Shown here piece by piece: positions 46,480 to 57,664 of a stretch of 64,000 bases of DNA. Both the position numbers and the translations under genes were made by a program. The stretch lies in contig NC_089546.1 of assembly GCF_040115645.1 (NCBI RefSeq), positions 5,942,001 through 6,006,000 on the forward strand, written 5' to 3'. The notes under the pieces are model-generated. The model was given only the letters and a program-made list of their open reading frames with translations, made no database searches and was not told where the DNA came from. Position 1 is the stretch's first letter. Each line of letters begins with the position of its first letter. The DNA comes from Euwallacea fornicatus (lineage: Eukaryota; Arthropoda; Insecta; Coleoptera; Curculionidae).

Positions 46480-47680
46480 GGGGCGCGCCTGCCTTTTCGG
46501 TGGTTTAAGCCCTAATCATTTGTCAATTTTGGCTCTTTCGAAAGCAACCACTTTTATACTTTCAAAGGTTCTCATATATTTAGCATTTATTTGGAGAAAT
46601 TTGCTTATTTCATCTTAGGGTATTGTTTTATTAACAATGTGAGAAATGTTTATCGGAAGGGACTATCTATTTTAGCAAAATTACAATAATCTTTGTTTAA
46701 ATTTCCATTATAGTAAATCAGTTCATACGTTGTATCACCAAGTTACATTCTATGAACGAAGACACATTATATCACCAATATTTATTTTAGCAAAATTACA
46801 ATAATATTTGTTTAAATTTCCCTTATAGTAAATTAGTTGATACATCTTTATCACGGTTCTTATTTATGTGGCTACCACAATGTATCAACAACGTGTCTTT
46901 GAAATAATCCACCAACCTTTTGTAGGTAGTTTAATAATTGAAAATTGTAACATAACAACACATTTTAAATAGTGGCATAAAAAATAACAGTCATAGATAA
47001 AGAAACAGTGTTAATTAATGTACATATAATTATTTTCAGAATTTCATCCAATGGTTTTCTTTAAAAATTGTCATTTAAAGAAATCCATCATAGGTGAATA
47101 ATAAACACTTAAACATTCCATTCGGGGAATTCTTCCTATGAATCGTCGTTACCTCGCTTCGTATCCGCGGTGGCGGCGACGTTGCCATTTTTGTCTCTCT
47201 CCGAAAATTGCAATAATTTTATAATTTTCACCTTCTTTCGTTATAACAAACGTTTACTTTATTTATACGAGATGTTTTTGGTATTAGAAAGTTATAATTT
47301 GGCATTGGGGAAAGATAGAAAAGATAGATTCCTCAATATATTTCGTTTCCCACATTTTAAAGCGATAAGTGCTTTAAATTCATTACACAGAGATACATAC
47401 GAATGAATATGATTTTGAAGTTGTTAAAACTAAAATTACTTTGTTAATAATTGAAGCTTTATTTAGCACTGGTTAATGGAATTTGAATTTGTTAATGTAA
47501 AATAATCGATTTACAGGTAAAAATTTAACAAAAGAAGGTGAATGAGAGATGGTACAAAGGGGGTAATGAGGGGATGTTGAAGGGTTAATTTGCATTATTC
47601 GTTAATGCTAAATGACCCCCTCAACATCCACAATGATGAAAATTATTGAGGAAACCCAGTAATTTTCAGAAAAGCATTCA
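46480..47680. other. AT-rich intergenic sequence
   Basis: No gene recognised. Two short similar stretches, around 46,670-46,730 and 46,785-46,850 (TTTTAGCAAAATTACAATAAT), form a local duplication of about 65 bp. Confidence 0.4.
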
Positions 47681-48545
47681 TTGGAAGAATTCCCTTATTT
47701 TTTTGATTTCTTGCACAATCCGGCAACACTGTACGACACCGGGCCCAAAGAGGGCCCGGCAGAGAAACGGACGCAACGCAAAGATACGTGGAGAAGAAAC
47801 CCTCCAGGTACCTTGACGAGGAGTCGGCCTCTCGACCGACCCCTCTTTGGGGGTCTTAACCCAATTGTTAGATCCGGCAGAACAACAACGACCACAAGCC
47901 GGAGTCGCCCCCCGGTGAACGGGCAAACGGAGGAATCATCAATGGGGCCAGCACCGATGAGGCCTTCGTTCACGACGCCCCCCGAAGAGGTGCAGCAACA
48001 AGTGCCGCTGTCGTTAACTGGTCCAGATCCCGAGGGAAAAGACGGCGACAGCCACCGAAAACTTTACTAGTCTAAGTTCTAGGATTTTGCGAGGAGACGG
48101 TTTTTTACCGGTGGTTCCATCTGCGGCCACGATAGGAATCGAACGGTACCGAAGGGCCATCTCAGAGGGAGCTGGTGCTGATCGTCACAAGTCGGAAAGT
48201 CAGCGAAAGGGAAGGTCCCAGACGGCAATTCGTTGCAATTCAATTCGACGCAATCGTCGGGAACCACCCGTTCTATCCTCACAACGTAACGAACAAAGGA
48301 TTAATTCCTTGTTCTTGAATCAAAAACGGATCAATCCACTTATTTCAAGAGGAACGATCCAGATTCAAACGTTTAGAGGGAATAAAGATGACAAAAACGT
48401 CGTCGACAGAACGGGGGGTTCAATATGGGATTGGGGGCCAAATGGGGGCCGAGACGGAGGATCGGAAAAAGGGCGTTAAGGTACATCAGGTAAGAACCCA
48501 AAATAAAACTAACAGAGCAGAGAAGAGGAAAATTTGGTTCAGGTT

Positions 48546-48589
<44 letters not shown>

Positions 48590-48664
48590 GGCACACCATT
48601 GGGAAGTGGCTCGATATGGTTATCGAGGCTGCAGATAGGGAGGGTGTCACCTACACACGGTAGG
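47681..48664 (+). other. GC-rich block with open frames on both strands
   Basis: A roughly 1-kb island much richer in G and C than its flanks. Plus-strand frames at 47681-48070, 48087-48479 and 48388-48663 and minus-strand frames overlap it, as expected for stop-poor GC-rich DNA rather than proof of coding. A strong donor (CAG|GTAAGA) at 48489/48490 suggests it may be the 5' exon of the small gene at 49.2 kb. A CAG microsatellite follows. A transposon 5' UTR is the alternative. Confidence 0.35.
48546..48584 (+). repeat. AGC/CAG trinucleotide microsatellite, 13 units
   Basis: Thirteen perfect AGC units. It would encode polyAla, polyGln or polySer depending on frame, but lies in a predicted intron or non-coding sequence. 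Confidence 0.95.
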
Positions 48665-49164
48665 GGGCGACTCGCTAAAATAGGTAAAAAGCAGGGTTCA
48701 CAGGGCGTAGCACCTCAAATCCTGGGGACCTAGAAAGAAGATTGGCACCACCAACTTCAAGTTTAAGGTTCTCGAAGAACCTTAACGAGCAAGTAAGCAA
48801 GGGGTACAAGGAAATTTTGGGCAAAAATTTCCACATTTGCATAAATTCGCTCCTCATCAATCAATTCACACATCTAGCTTTTACAAAAGACACACTTTGA
48901 TACATTTTCAGTAGGTAGGTAGGTTTAGCTCGACCAGAACTTTGACTCGAAAGAGTCTGAGTGACCAACGAAGAGACAGGATGTCATCGTTTGCCCCCTT
49001 TAGCAAACACTGAACACGTAACATGTTTTTTACAAGGGTTCTCTACGACGAGATCAAGGGGGGCCAGGGACACATCGAAGTTTCATCGACATGGACTCTG
49101 TCAGCAGGAACAGGGAGTTGGTATTTGTTAATAATTTTTTAGTAACTCTTTTTTAGCAGCAGAA

Positions 49165-50594
49165 ATGGCATTCGGTAAATTCGTAAGGTGCATTTGGCGT
49201 AAGCAAGGTAAAAAGGAGCAGAGAGCAGAACTTGCCGGAGAAGAAAATATCCAAGGTAAGCACAGAAATTTGATTTTAATTTGAATGTCGAATGCTTATT
49301 TCCAACAAGGTACGAGTAAAAAATTATTATTATTATGGTACAGCAGTAGGGTCTCTGTACAGGGAACTAATTTAGAAAGGGCCTCATCAATTGTTGTTAG
49401 AATGCAGTCAGAAAAAATTCAAAATACAACAGTAATACAAAGTGTGTATTATATTAATAACTGAATTTTTTAATTGAAAAAGTAGGCATTCATCCATTTT
49501 AACAATAAAAAATCTTCAAATTTAGTTTTTTTTTTAATTTTATAGGGAACGTAAGAAGCTGTAAAATATAGACACATAAAAGGAATAATTTTTTTTAACT
49601 TCAAGTTTTTATAGATATTATTTTTTATCAATTTTTTTAGTATCATCGCATCATAAAGATGTATTATTTTTTCTTTAAACAAATTATAAAGTGTAGGATC
49701 TTTCCTTTCATTTCTTACGCAGCTATTTTAACAAAAACCATTATTTACAACAAGTAGATAGTTTACTATATTTCAGTAGAAAGTTCAACTTAGAGAGAAT
49801 TTTTACTTGTATATTATTATTGTTTTGGTAAACATATACACATTCATACACTGACTCATTTGTTTCAGAGGTAGTCCGTAAAAAGTTTATCAAAGGTACG
49901 ATTCCATTTTCGATGAAAATGTGTAGTTTATACAGCTCTATAATTTTAAAAAAATCGGGGCTAAACCGCACAATTAATAAAACTAATGCAAATTAGGGGA
50001 CAGGTTTAAATTAACATTTTTTCATAAAATATGAGAAGGAACCTTCTCTTAAAATTAATGACATCACTTAAGTTACACCCAACATGTACATTTCTTTTAA
50101 TATTTATTTACAGTGTATTTCCTAAAGGTAAGGAAAATGTTTTGTTTCCTAGATACAAGGTGATAAATGTTTTATACGAAATTTATCAAAACTTACAGCT
50201 ATAGTTTCCCACTGGATTATTTAAAATGAATTAATTTTAAAATTTCCTAAAACTGTTGAAGAACAAAATACTTAAAATTACTCAGAGAACAATTCAACCT
50301 CTAACTACTAATTCACCTATTATTATGTAGGAAACACACGGTAAATACACACATTTGATTCTGGAGGTAAGATCACCTACATTATTACCAAAACGTCCAT
50401 TCAAAAAATAATTTTTATTCTCTTCTTCATTCCTTTAAATATTTGCATCGTTTGCATCGAAGTACCAAACACCAAACACCCTGTAGATTTACAGTTTGCA
50501 TTAAGAAATAATTCCAATACTTCACCTTATTATTTTTTTTTTGTAAATGCACAAATGTTAATACAAGCCTTTTTAGGTTAACCAAAGGATATAA
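49165..50594 (+). CDS. Candidate small multi-exon gene, 52 aa, unrecognised
   Basis: Exons 49165-49255, 50114-50127 (14 nt), 50331-50366 (36 nt) and 50577-50594, each with strong splice signals (CTTTTTTAGCAG before the first, AAG|GTAAGG, GAG|GTAAGA, CTTTTTAG). They join in one frame: phase 1, then 0, then 0, ending TAA. The product starts MAFGKFVRCIWRKQGKKEQR, a basic N-terminus with a Cys, followed by a short acidic part and LKETHGKYTHLILEVNQRI. A 5' exon ending at 48489 is possible. I know no homologue. Because I picked sites by eye, the in-frame join could be chance or the region could be a non-coding RNA. Confidence 0.3.
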
Positions 50595-53500
50595 AAGAAG
50601 AAGGAGGAGGAGGAGAAGGAGGAGAATACGACGGCAGCAGCAGCAGCACAAAGACAAAAAACAACAGCAACATAACTTCGAGACTCTGCAGTGGATAAGG
50701 AGGATTTAAACAAGAACAGAAAGAAGATTTTCTCACAGTCGATTCACGTCACCTACAGAGAAGGAATATCATAGGTACAAGATCGTTCACGCCATTTGAC
50801 AATAAGTTTTCAGTAATTTCAAAACTCATCATAGTATTTTGTAAAAACATAACTTCAATACTTTAATCTCTCTAACGTTCAAGTCGATTACAATACATTC
50901 CACAGAGTCTGATATGGCGTCAACGACCCTGTATTTTATTTCGTATTTAAGTTTAGATTAAGCGTTTTCCGGGGTAGTCATCATTCGAGTTAGCAACAAA
51001 CTTTTAAAGAACGGATCGGGTGAATAATCCTCCCTCACACCCTCACACAAGGGGCGAGTCTCAAGTAGGAGTTTTCTTTTTCTTTTTCTTTTTCTTTTCT
51101 TAATACGAATCTTCAGGTTAAATTTATTAGAAATCCGAAATATCAAAAACAACTCAAAACGACTTCTTTACCACTCCAAAACAATCATTCCGTTCCATAC
51201 TTTTTGGACAAGACGCCAAACTTTTATCTACCGCGACATAGGAACTATTTTAACTAATATAAGTTCAGTCCATTTCCACAAGATTAAGCGAAAACACGAT
51301 CTTTACAAAATATCACACATTAAGGGTCATTTAAATAGTTTTGAACTTTTTAACTTGAAATTTTAATGTGAATTAAAAGAAACACTTCACAAACTCACTT
51401 TAAAAATGATTTTTTTCAAATTATTAAAAATAGGGTTTTGACACCAAACAAGACAACAAGACAAATAAGATAATTTTTACACCTACTAAATAAAACTAGA
51501 AGAGAATAAAAAACAGGAATGAAAATGTCCCATGTAGAACTTAAGATTTATATAATAACAACAACAATAATTAAAAATCACAGTCAGTATTTTAGAACGA
51601 GCAGGATATTCGGGTGGTTTTTGAGATTTCTCTTAACTTTTCGAAGTCGACATCGCGACACAAATCGAAAACTCCCACTCAAGACGTATTTCGCATATAC
51701 ACGGTGTAGCGTCTGGTATTAGTTGGCGAACCTCGGCTAACCGGAGATATTCGAAAAGTGACTTTTGCAACAATAATTCAGGCATACGTTAACAAAATTT
51801 TGTAGCGACGTATAGCTCGATTAAGCTAACATCTAACATTCGCCAAGGTTCGGGAAACGTAAAAAATGGGAGCCAAAGTACACGTTTTCCTCGTAACTTT
51901 TTCTTTTCTAATTTTTTCGATCGTTCGGCTCTCTAACAATTCACTCGGTCGTTCATTTATATTTATTTGGATTTCTTCATCGTTATAATAATTTAGATTC
52001 GCAAGTTACTTTACAAGTTACCTTAGAAAATATGTCAGTTTAAGATACCTTCTCTAACAGAACCAGAACGATTTCATTTTTTTTTATATTCAAGTCGAGA
52101 ACGTAGTTTCAAAATATACATATACACACACATATTTGCCGGGTTACTATTACATTTATCAGGTTATTATTAATTTGCCAGGTCACTATTATATTTTTCG
52201 GGTTTTTCTTTTAATTTTTTTCACGAAACGGTTTAAAGCTACTCATACTGAAGGGTACTAGTAGCAAGGACGAGACTATTAGTTCTCACTTTTATATAAT
52301 TCACGTAATTTTTATTTTTTCTTTTTTAATTGAAAGCTATACGTCACTGCAAGGTTTCATCAGGGTAAATTCAGTAATTCAAAAGACATTCGAATAATAC
52401 CGTCGATTACACGATTCGAAAAGAAACGACTAAGACACTTTAAGCAGCAATCCACCAACGGGTATTAGTAGTGTTAAGTCACCAATCTAGATTTTTAGAA
52501 CAATCGCAACGAAAAAACCGCAACCCATCACTCCTCCTTTCTTTCTTTTTTTGTTCCTAGGGAATCGGTAGTCTTTTCTCTCAGGTCATTCTTTCTAATC
52601 TTCCTCTCTAGTTTCGTTTTACACGACGGGTTCTGTTCTTTTTCCAAACCCAAAACCAAAGCATCCAAATCAGTGATCTATTTCGGATTGTTTTTGAACT
52701 ATTTATCGTAAACACGTCAAGTCGCCGACACACATTTATTTATATTTCTCGCATAGATTCACGGAACATCTCAGTTAAATTTGAAGTTCAAACAAACATA
52801 TTTAAAAAAATGTACATACAAGCAAGCCTTCAAAGTTAACATTAACTCAATCTACGCGATTCTCCGTTAACTAACTAACTCATGTTAAAAAATGTTAACC
52901 AAGCAAAACGGTTCTAGAAATTACGGATTTCAAATAACTATTCAAAATTAACCAAGATGACTTCCGATTTCAGGTTACATATTCAATCTCGCAACATTAC
53001 GTAATTTTACAGTTTTTTTAAATTCTTCCATTCTTCCTTTATTTTTGTTTCTTTACTTTTTCCACATTTCACATAGTGGTTCAAATATTATTGCAACATA
53101 ACTTTCCGTATAAACGGTAAGAATTATCAAAGGGACAGTTTAATTAATTACATACGTCGACAACTTAACGTGTTTATAGTAGATAGGGAAGAGAAGAACA
53201 TTTAAAAAAAGTGACCTGGCGATAAGTGAAAGGAAGGCAATGACTTTTTTTTTTAATTCAAACATGAGATTATAGGTAATCGACTATTTTTTGAGTGCTC
53301 ATTTTAGGTTTGGCTTACGAAGTGCGAAGTACGTCCGGGTCAGGTGGAACAGGGGGCAAGGAGGGGATATCAGAAAAAATAGTTCGGAAAGGACCGGACT
53401 TTCCAAATTAACAGATCTTTTTCTTTGCGATGGTTCTAGAAATTTAGGATTAGCGACTTTATACCAACTAGGGTTTTAAAGTGTAATCGTCGTTTTTCTT

Positions 53501-53690
53501 TTAACTAAAAAACTAAGACGGCAAAGAAAGTGTAATCAACAGGAATATCGTTCGAGAGCTTTGAATTTCTGCACGTTGCTAACATAAGCACTTACTCTTT
53601 TATTTCGGTAGCGGATCGAGACACTACGCAATTTTCGACAAACAGGGTGATTTTAGATAAGTGGGACAGGCAAAGATCTACAAAAAAAAA
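50595..53690. other. Gene-poor AT-rich sequence with simple repeats
   Basis: Holds an AGG/AGC-rich purine stretch at 50,599-50,650, a TTTTTC microsatellite at about 51,072-51,099 and three GCCGGGTTACTATTA-like units near 52,137-52,205. Possibly a long untranslated region of the candidate gene; no protein-coding frame is supported. Confidence 0.4.
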
Positions 53691-54485
53691 CATTCAAACA
53701 AAGTCTTCTTTATTTTCGGGGCTTCAACTTTTTATAATGTAAATTTGTTTTTTTAAGATCAACTTCATTTTTTCAAACGTAACAATTTTTTTTTTGGAGA
53801 TGCGAATTCTTTATCGGCAGTAAAAATATTTTTCCTCGAAACATTTTTTTGCTAAAAGTAACGAAATTTACAATTATAACAGACACTAAAAAAAATATTT
53901 GATAAAACTTTATTAATTTTGTAGTAAATTAAAATTTATCACAAGAAAAATGAGTCCAACAGACGTCGGTTTTTTACGAAACGATCGTTTAGTATTTTCC
54001 AGCATTTCAGTCGTAAAGTTTCGACAAGAGTTTTTTTATTCGAATTTTCGGGTCTTCGGTACTCGACCATAAACTACTTTTTTTTTCAACGATCCCACAA
54101 AAAAAATCTGGTGATCAGGCGAGCCAGTTAACTTCACTAACATGCCCAATCCATCTTTGTGGGAAAGTGCATTTAAAATTTTTTCCACATTTCGTAACAT
54201 AAGGAGCGGTAACTTTTTTTTTTTTTAACAAATTTGATAAAATTGGACTCTAGCGTTCGCGAGATAAGAGTTTGGTATTATTTATTGTGAATTTGATTAC
54301 TTTTTTGCCAAAAATAATTTTTTTACTGCCAATAAAGAATTCGAACCTCCAAAAAAAATTGGGTGTGAAATTTTGAAAAAAGGAAGGTGACCCAAAAGAC
54401 TGGTGAAGGTGACTTAAAAAAAAATGACATTAAAAGTTGGGGTACCGGAAATATTCAGACTTCTTCATTTTCGGCACTTCAACTT
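53690..54485. repeat. Foldback (MITE-like) element
   Basis: Left arm about 53,692-53,890, right arm about 54,270-54,485 reverse-complemented. Shared words include GAATTCTTTATCGGCAGTAA (TATTGG in the other arm), TTTTTTGGAG and a GGGGCTTCAACTTTT/CCCCAACTTTTAA block near the ends. No ORF in the centre. Confidence 0.7.
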
Positions 54486-54865
54486 TCTCATTTATCGACA
54501 TCGTCAAAAGTCGAGGTACCGAAAATAAAGGGGGTCTCAATATTTTCCTTTATTTTCAGTAGATCTTCCCGGTTACAAGATATTCGCTCGTTTCACTTAT
54601 CTAGAATCATCACCGCCTACGATTCATTTTTATTTTATCCATTATTATTTTTTCCTTCTCTTTAATTTATCATTTCTTTTAATTTTTATACATACTAACC
54701 AACAAAAGACACCAAGCACCAGACTACAATTAATTATACGATACCGACGAATTCACAGACCACTCTCGTCCCATCCCGATCGCGGTATCGCGGTATCTTC
54801 ACCCCTTTTCATAGAAACAAACGCCCTAAAGACCGAACATAGACACAAACACTATTATTCACCGA

Positions 54866-54931
54866 CATACATATGTATTTTTTTAAATATTTTTATTAAT
54901 GTTTTTATTCGATTCGTATAATTCGTATTAC
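54866..54931. repeat. 67-bp dispersed repeat, copy 1
   Basis: TTAAATATTTTTATTAATGT followed by TTTTATTCGATTCGTATAAT; close match to 56342-56409. Both copies lead into T-rich sequence. Confidence 0.7.
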
Positions 54932-55013
54932 TTATTTATTAATTAGTTTTTTTAATTCATTTTAACTTTTTTATTATTCATTTTTTTTTAATTTGATTTG
55001 TAAGTGTATTACA

Positions 55014-55576
55014 TACAGGATCATTCAGATTCGACGCTCATCGTTGAGATCTCAGCAACCGTAAGAGATACGAGGTGGGTCAAATCGGGACGAAGTCGTA
55101 CAATTCGGAGCTTAGGAAAATTCCCATTACTTCCGGAGATATCCGAAAAGACCGAAATTTTGAAAACGCATTTATTTTCTGAAGTTATTTGGTTATTGGA
55201 AAAGATAATTAACAACGAATGGCACATTATAATCGCCACCTTTTTTGAATTTTAACGAAATGACGTATCAAACATAAACGTTTTCTTAAATTTATTAACT
55301 CGAAACGTCACAACAAAGTATCCTCGTTCTTGTTTTTCAAAGCACTCTTAGCGAAATCATTTTGTTTAATATTTTCATCAAATTGCAGGTTGCAGGAAAT
55401 CTAAACGTGAAATTTCAAACACGACTTAAGTATTTTCTAGAAGATGAAAAGTGGCAATTATAACGTTCCTTTCGGAATATTCCAAATCGTATAACTTCGC
55501 CCCCATTTAACCCGCCTCGTATCTCTCACGGTTACTTGGATCTCGACGACGAGCGTCGAATCTGAATAACCCCGTA
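55014..55576. repeat. Foldback element A
   Basis: Left arm 55014-55118, right arm 55475-55576. The outer end TACAGGATCATTCAGATTCG matches the complement of CGAATCTGAATAACCCCGTA; inside, GAGATACGAGGTGGGTCAAA pairs with TTTAACCCGCCTCGTATCTC. Non-coding centre of about 360 bp. MITE-like. Confidence 0.85.
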
Positions 55577-55966
55577 TATATATATACACGTCGGAGATTT
55601 ATCAGTCCTCAAGTCTAGAAATGTAAAATTTGAGTTGGCAATAAGGGCCATTCGTGAAAACCAGGACGAACAGGTGCCATTGGAAATGGAACGGGAATCG
55701 CGAAGAAGACAATAATTAAAAAAAAGAAGGAAGGTAGCCGTCGAGCAGTAGTGAATTCGTGAGCCTCGTTTTTATTTTTTTACCATACCAAACTTCACAC
55801 ACGGCCCCCCTTAATCGCGTCGGTAATAGTGACTAGTGACCTCGTTCGACAGTGCTTCATCTCCACGATAAACCCGTCAACCTGCTCTGCTCTTCAGCCT
55901 CATTGCTAACTCAAATTTTACATTAAAAACTTAAGAACTAACAAATCTCCGACATATATATGTCAG
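55577..55966. repeat. Foldback element B, abutting element A
   Basis: Left arm 55577-55642 and right arm 55901-55966. GTCGGAGATTT pairs with AAATCTCCGAC, and ATGTAAAATTTGAGTTGGCA pairs with TGCTAACTCAAATTTTACAT. Ends in TATATATA-type sequence. Unrelated in sequence to element A. Confidence 0.8.
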
Positions 55967-56102
55967 AAGAAAGAAACTTCTTCTTATAGCGAAAACAAAA
56001 AAACACAAGTTTGTGAGGGACTTCTTTATTTGCCAACGATTGAGAATGGAATGCCCCCTCGCAAGGTGTCGGAGTCATTCCCCGGGTATCTGTTTTTCCC
56101 AG

Positions 56103-56288
56103 CCAATAAACCTGCCATACCATCCACATTCTTCCCACGTTTCCTCTTTATCTTTTAACGTAACGATCTACTTTTACAAGTACAAGTTTAGTCCATTTCC
56201 AAGGGAACACTCATAGGTGCTTGTGACATACCACATATGCCCAAGGATAAGATATAACACTACCCTTGCAAGGTGGCAGGTTTATTGG
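56103..56288. repeat. Short inverted repeat
   Basis: GCCAATAAACCTGCCA at 56103 is reverse-complemented as TGGCAGGTTTATTGGTTGC at about 56,270-56,288. Loop of roughly 150 bp; significance unknown. Confidence 0.6.
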
Positions 56289-56341
56289 TTGCTTTGAGTG
56301 AATTAATAACTAACCCCGTGTCACTTTACTTTATGAAAGCT

Positions 56342-56409
56342 ACATATACATATTTTTTAAAATATTTTTATTAATGTATTTTTTATTTGATTTGTATAAT
56401 TTGTATTAC
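56342..56409. repeat. 67-bp dispersed repeat, copy 2
   Basis: Second copy of the block at 54866-54931, with scattered changes (TTTGATTTGTATAATTTGTA against TTCGATTCGTATAATTCGTA). Confidence 0.7.
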
Positions 56410-57400
56410 ATATTAATATTTTTAATTTCTTATTTCTTTCTTTTAATTATTATTTTATTTTTTACTCTTTTTCTTTATATTAATTTTTTTCTCTTTCTTT
56501 TTTATCATCTTTTATTTTTTAATCCTTATTCTTTTTCTTTGTGTTATTATCATTTTTTTAAAATTTATTGTTTTCTCTTGATCATTTTTTAGTTGTTGCT
56601 ACTTATTGTTTTCTTAATTTTTCCTCTTTCTAATTTTTATATTTTATTCTTTTTCTTTATTTATCATTTCTTTTTATTTTAAATATTTTTATTTTTTCTT
56701 TACTTTTTTTCATTGTTCATTTTCTTTTATTATTAATTTTCTTTACTTTATTTTTTATTCTCTCTTTTTTATCATGTTTAATTTTTATATTTTTCGCTTT
56801 CGTTTTTATAATCTTCTTTTCTTTACCGTTTTAATTGTTCATTTTCTTTTCTTAATTTTAATTTTTTTCCTTTGTTTTTATTATTCATGTTCCTTTCTTA
56901 ATTTTTCATTTTTAAATTTTTATGTTTTTCTTTCGTTTTTCTTTTCGTTTTTTTTTCTCTTTACTTATTTTCATTGTTCATTTTCGTTTCTTAATTTTTA
57001 TTCTTTCTCTTTTCTTTATTTTTATTATCAGTGTTTTTATTCATTTAATTTTTTTTCTTTATTTAGATTTCTAACTTTCGTTCCTTAATTTTTTAATTCA
57101 TTTTTTTCTTTTATGTTTTTAATTGATTATTTCATTTCTTAATTTTTTTTATTCTTTCTTTTTTTATTATTTTCTTTTTAATTATTTTTTTTTGTTTAAT
57201 TGTTTTTTAATTCATATTACTTTTATTCTTTCGTTATCATTATCATTTTTTCGTTATTATTATTTTTGTATATTTATTTAATTTCATCTTTATTGTTCTT
57301 TTTTGTTATATTTCTTTTCTTTTATTTATTCTTTTTATTAATATAAGGGTTTTTTTTTTTTTTTTTTAATTGTTATTTGTTTATTTATTGTTATATTTGT
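56410..57400. repeat. T-rich, strand-asymmetric low-complexity tract
   Basis: About 1 kb in which the + strand is overwhelmingly T with some C and A and very little G, built from irregular TTTTCTTT, TTTATTTT and TTCATTTT words and ending in a run of about 17 T. Its open frames (for example 56774-57088) are poly-Phe/Leu/Tyr artefacts. It lies just inside the tandem array. Confidence 0.9.
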
Positions 57401-57464
57401 TGTTTGTGGAATTGTGTGTGTGAAATAAGAAACAATGAAAATGCCTCCAGTTGTTTTACTTAGC

Positions 57465-57664
57465 ATTAAGAACCCGGGTTGGTAAGAAATGAAACTAAAA
57501 GTAAGTCAGGTTAGTTCAGAAAACACAAAACAACAACCCGGGTTAGTTCAAAAAAAAAAAGCTCAGGTTAGTTCAGAAAATGGAAAAATAGAAACGAATC
57601 CACGCCAAATTGAAAAATACATTTTGAACTATTCTAACTGATAGAATAATTTACAAAGTATACT
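57465..57664 (+). repeat. Transition zone with isolated telomere-like units
   Basis: Single copies of the array motif in unique sequence: TCAGGTTAGTTCAG at 57506-57519 and 57563-57576, GGGTTAGTTCA at 57540-57550, and a CCCGGGTT word near 57474 and 57536. Consistent with degenerate proximal repeats. Confidence 0.85.

Noticed and set aside
50152..50158. Seven-base microexon between TTTCCTAG and GTGATAA
   Set aside because: Too short and not needed for any frame; likely a chance splice-like pattern.
56374..57088. Open frames rich in Phe, Leu, Tyr
   Set aside because: Produced by T-rich low complexity; no start context, no domain, not a membrane protein.
47681..57400. SART/TRAS-type telomere retrotransposon
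   Set aside because: No reverse transcriptase or endonuclease motifs found and no element inserted within the repeat array in this window.
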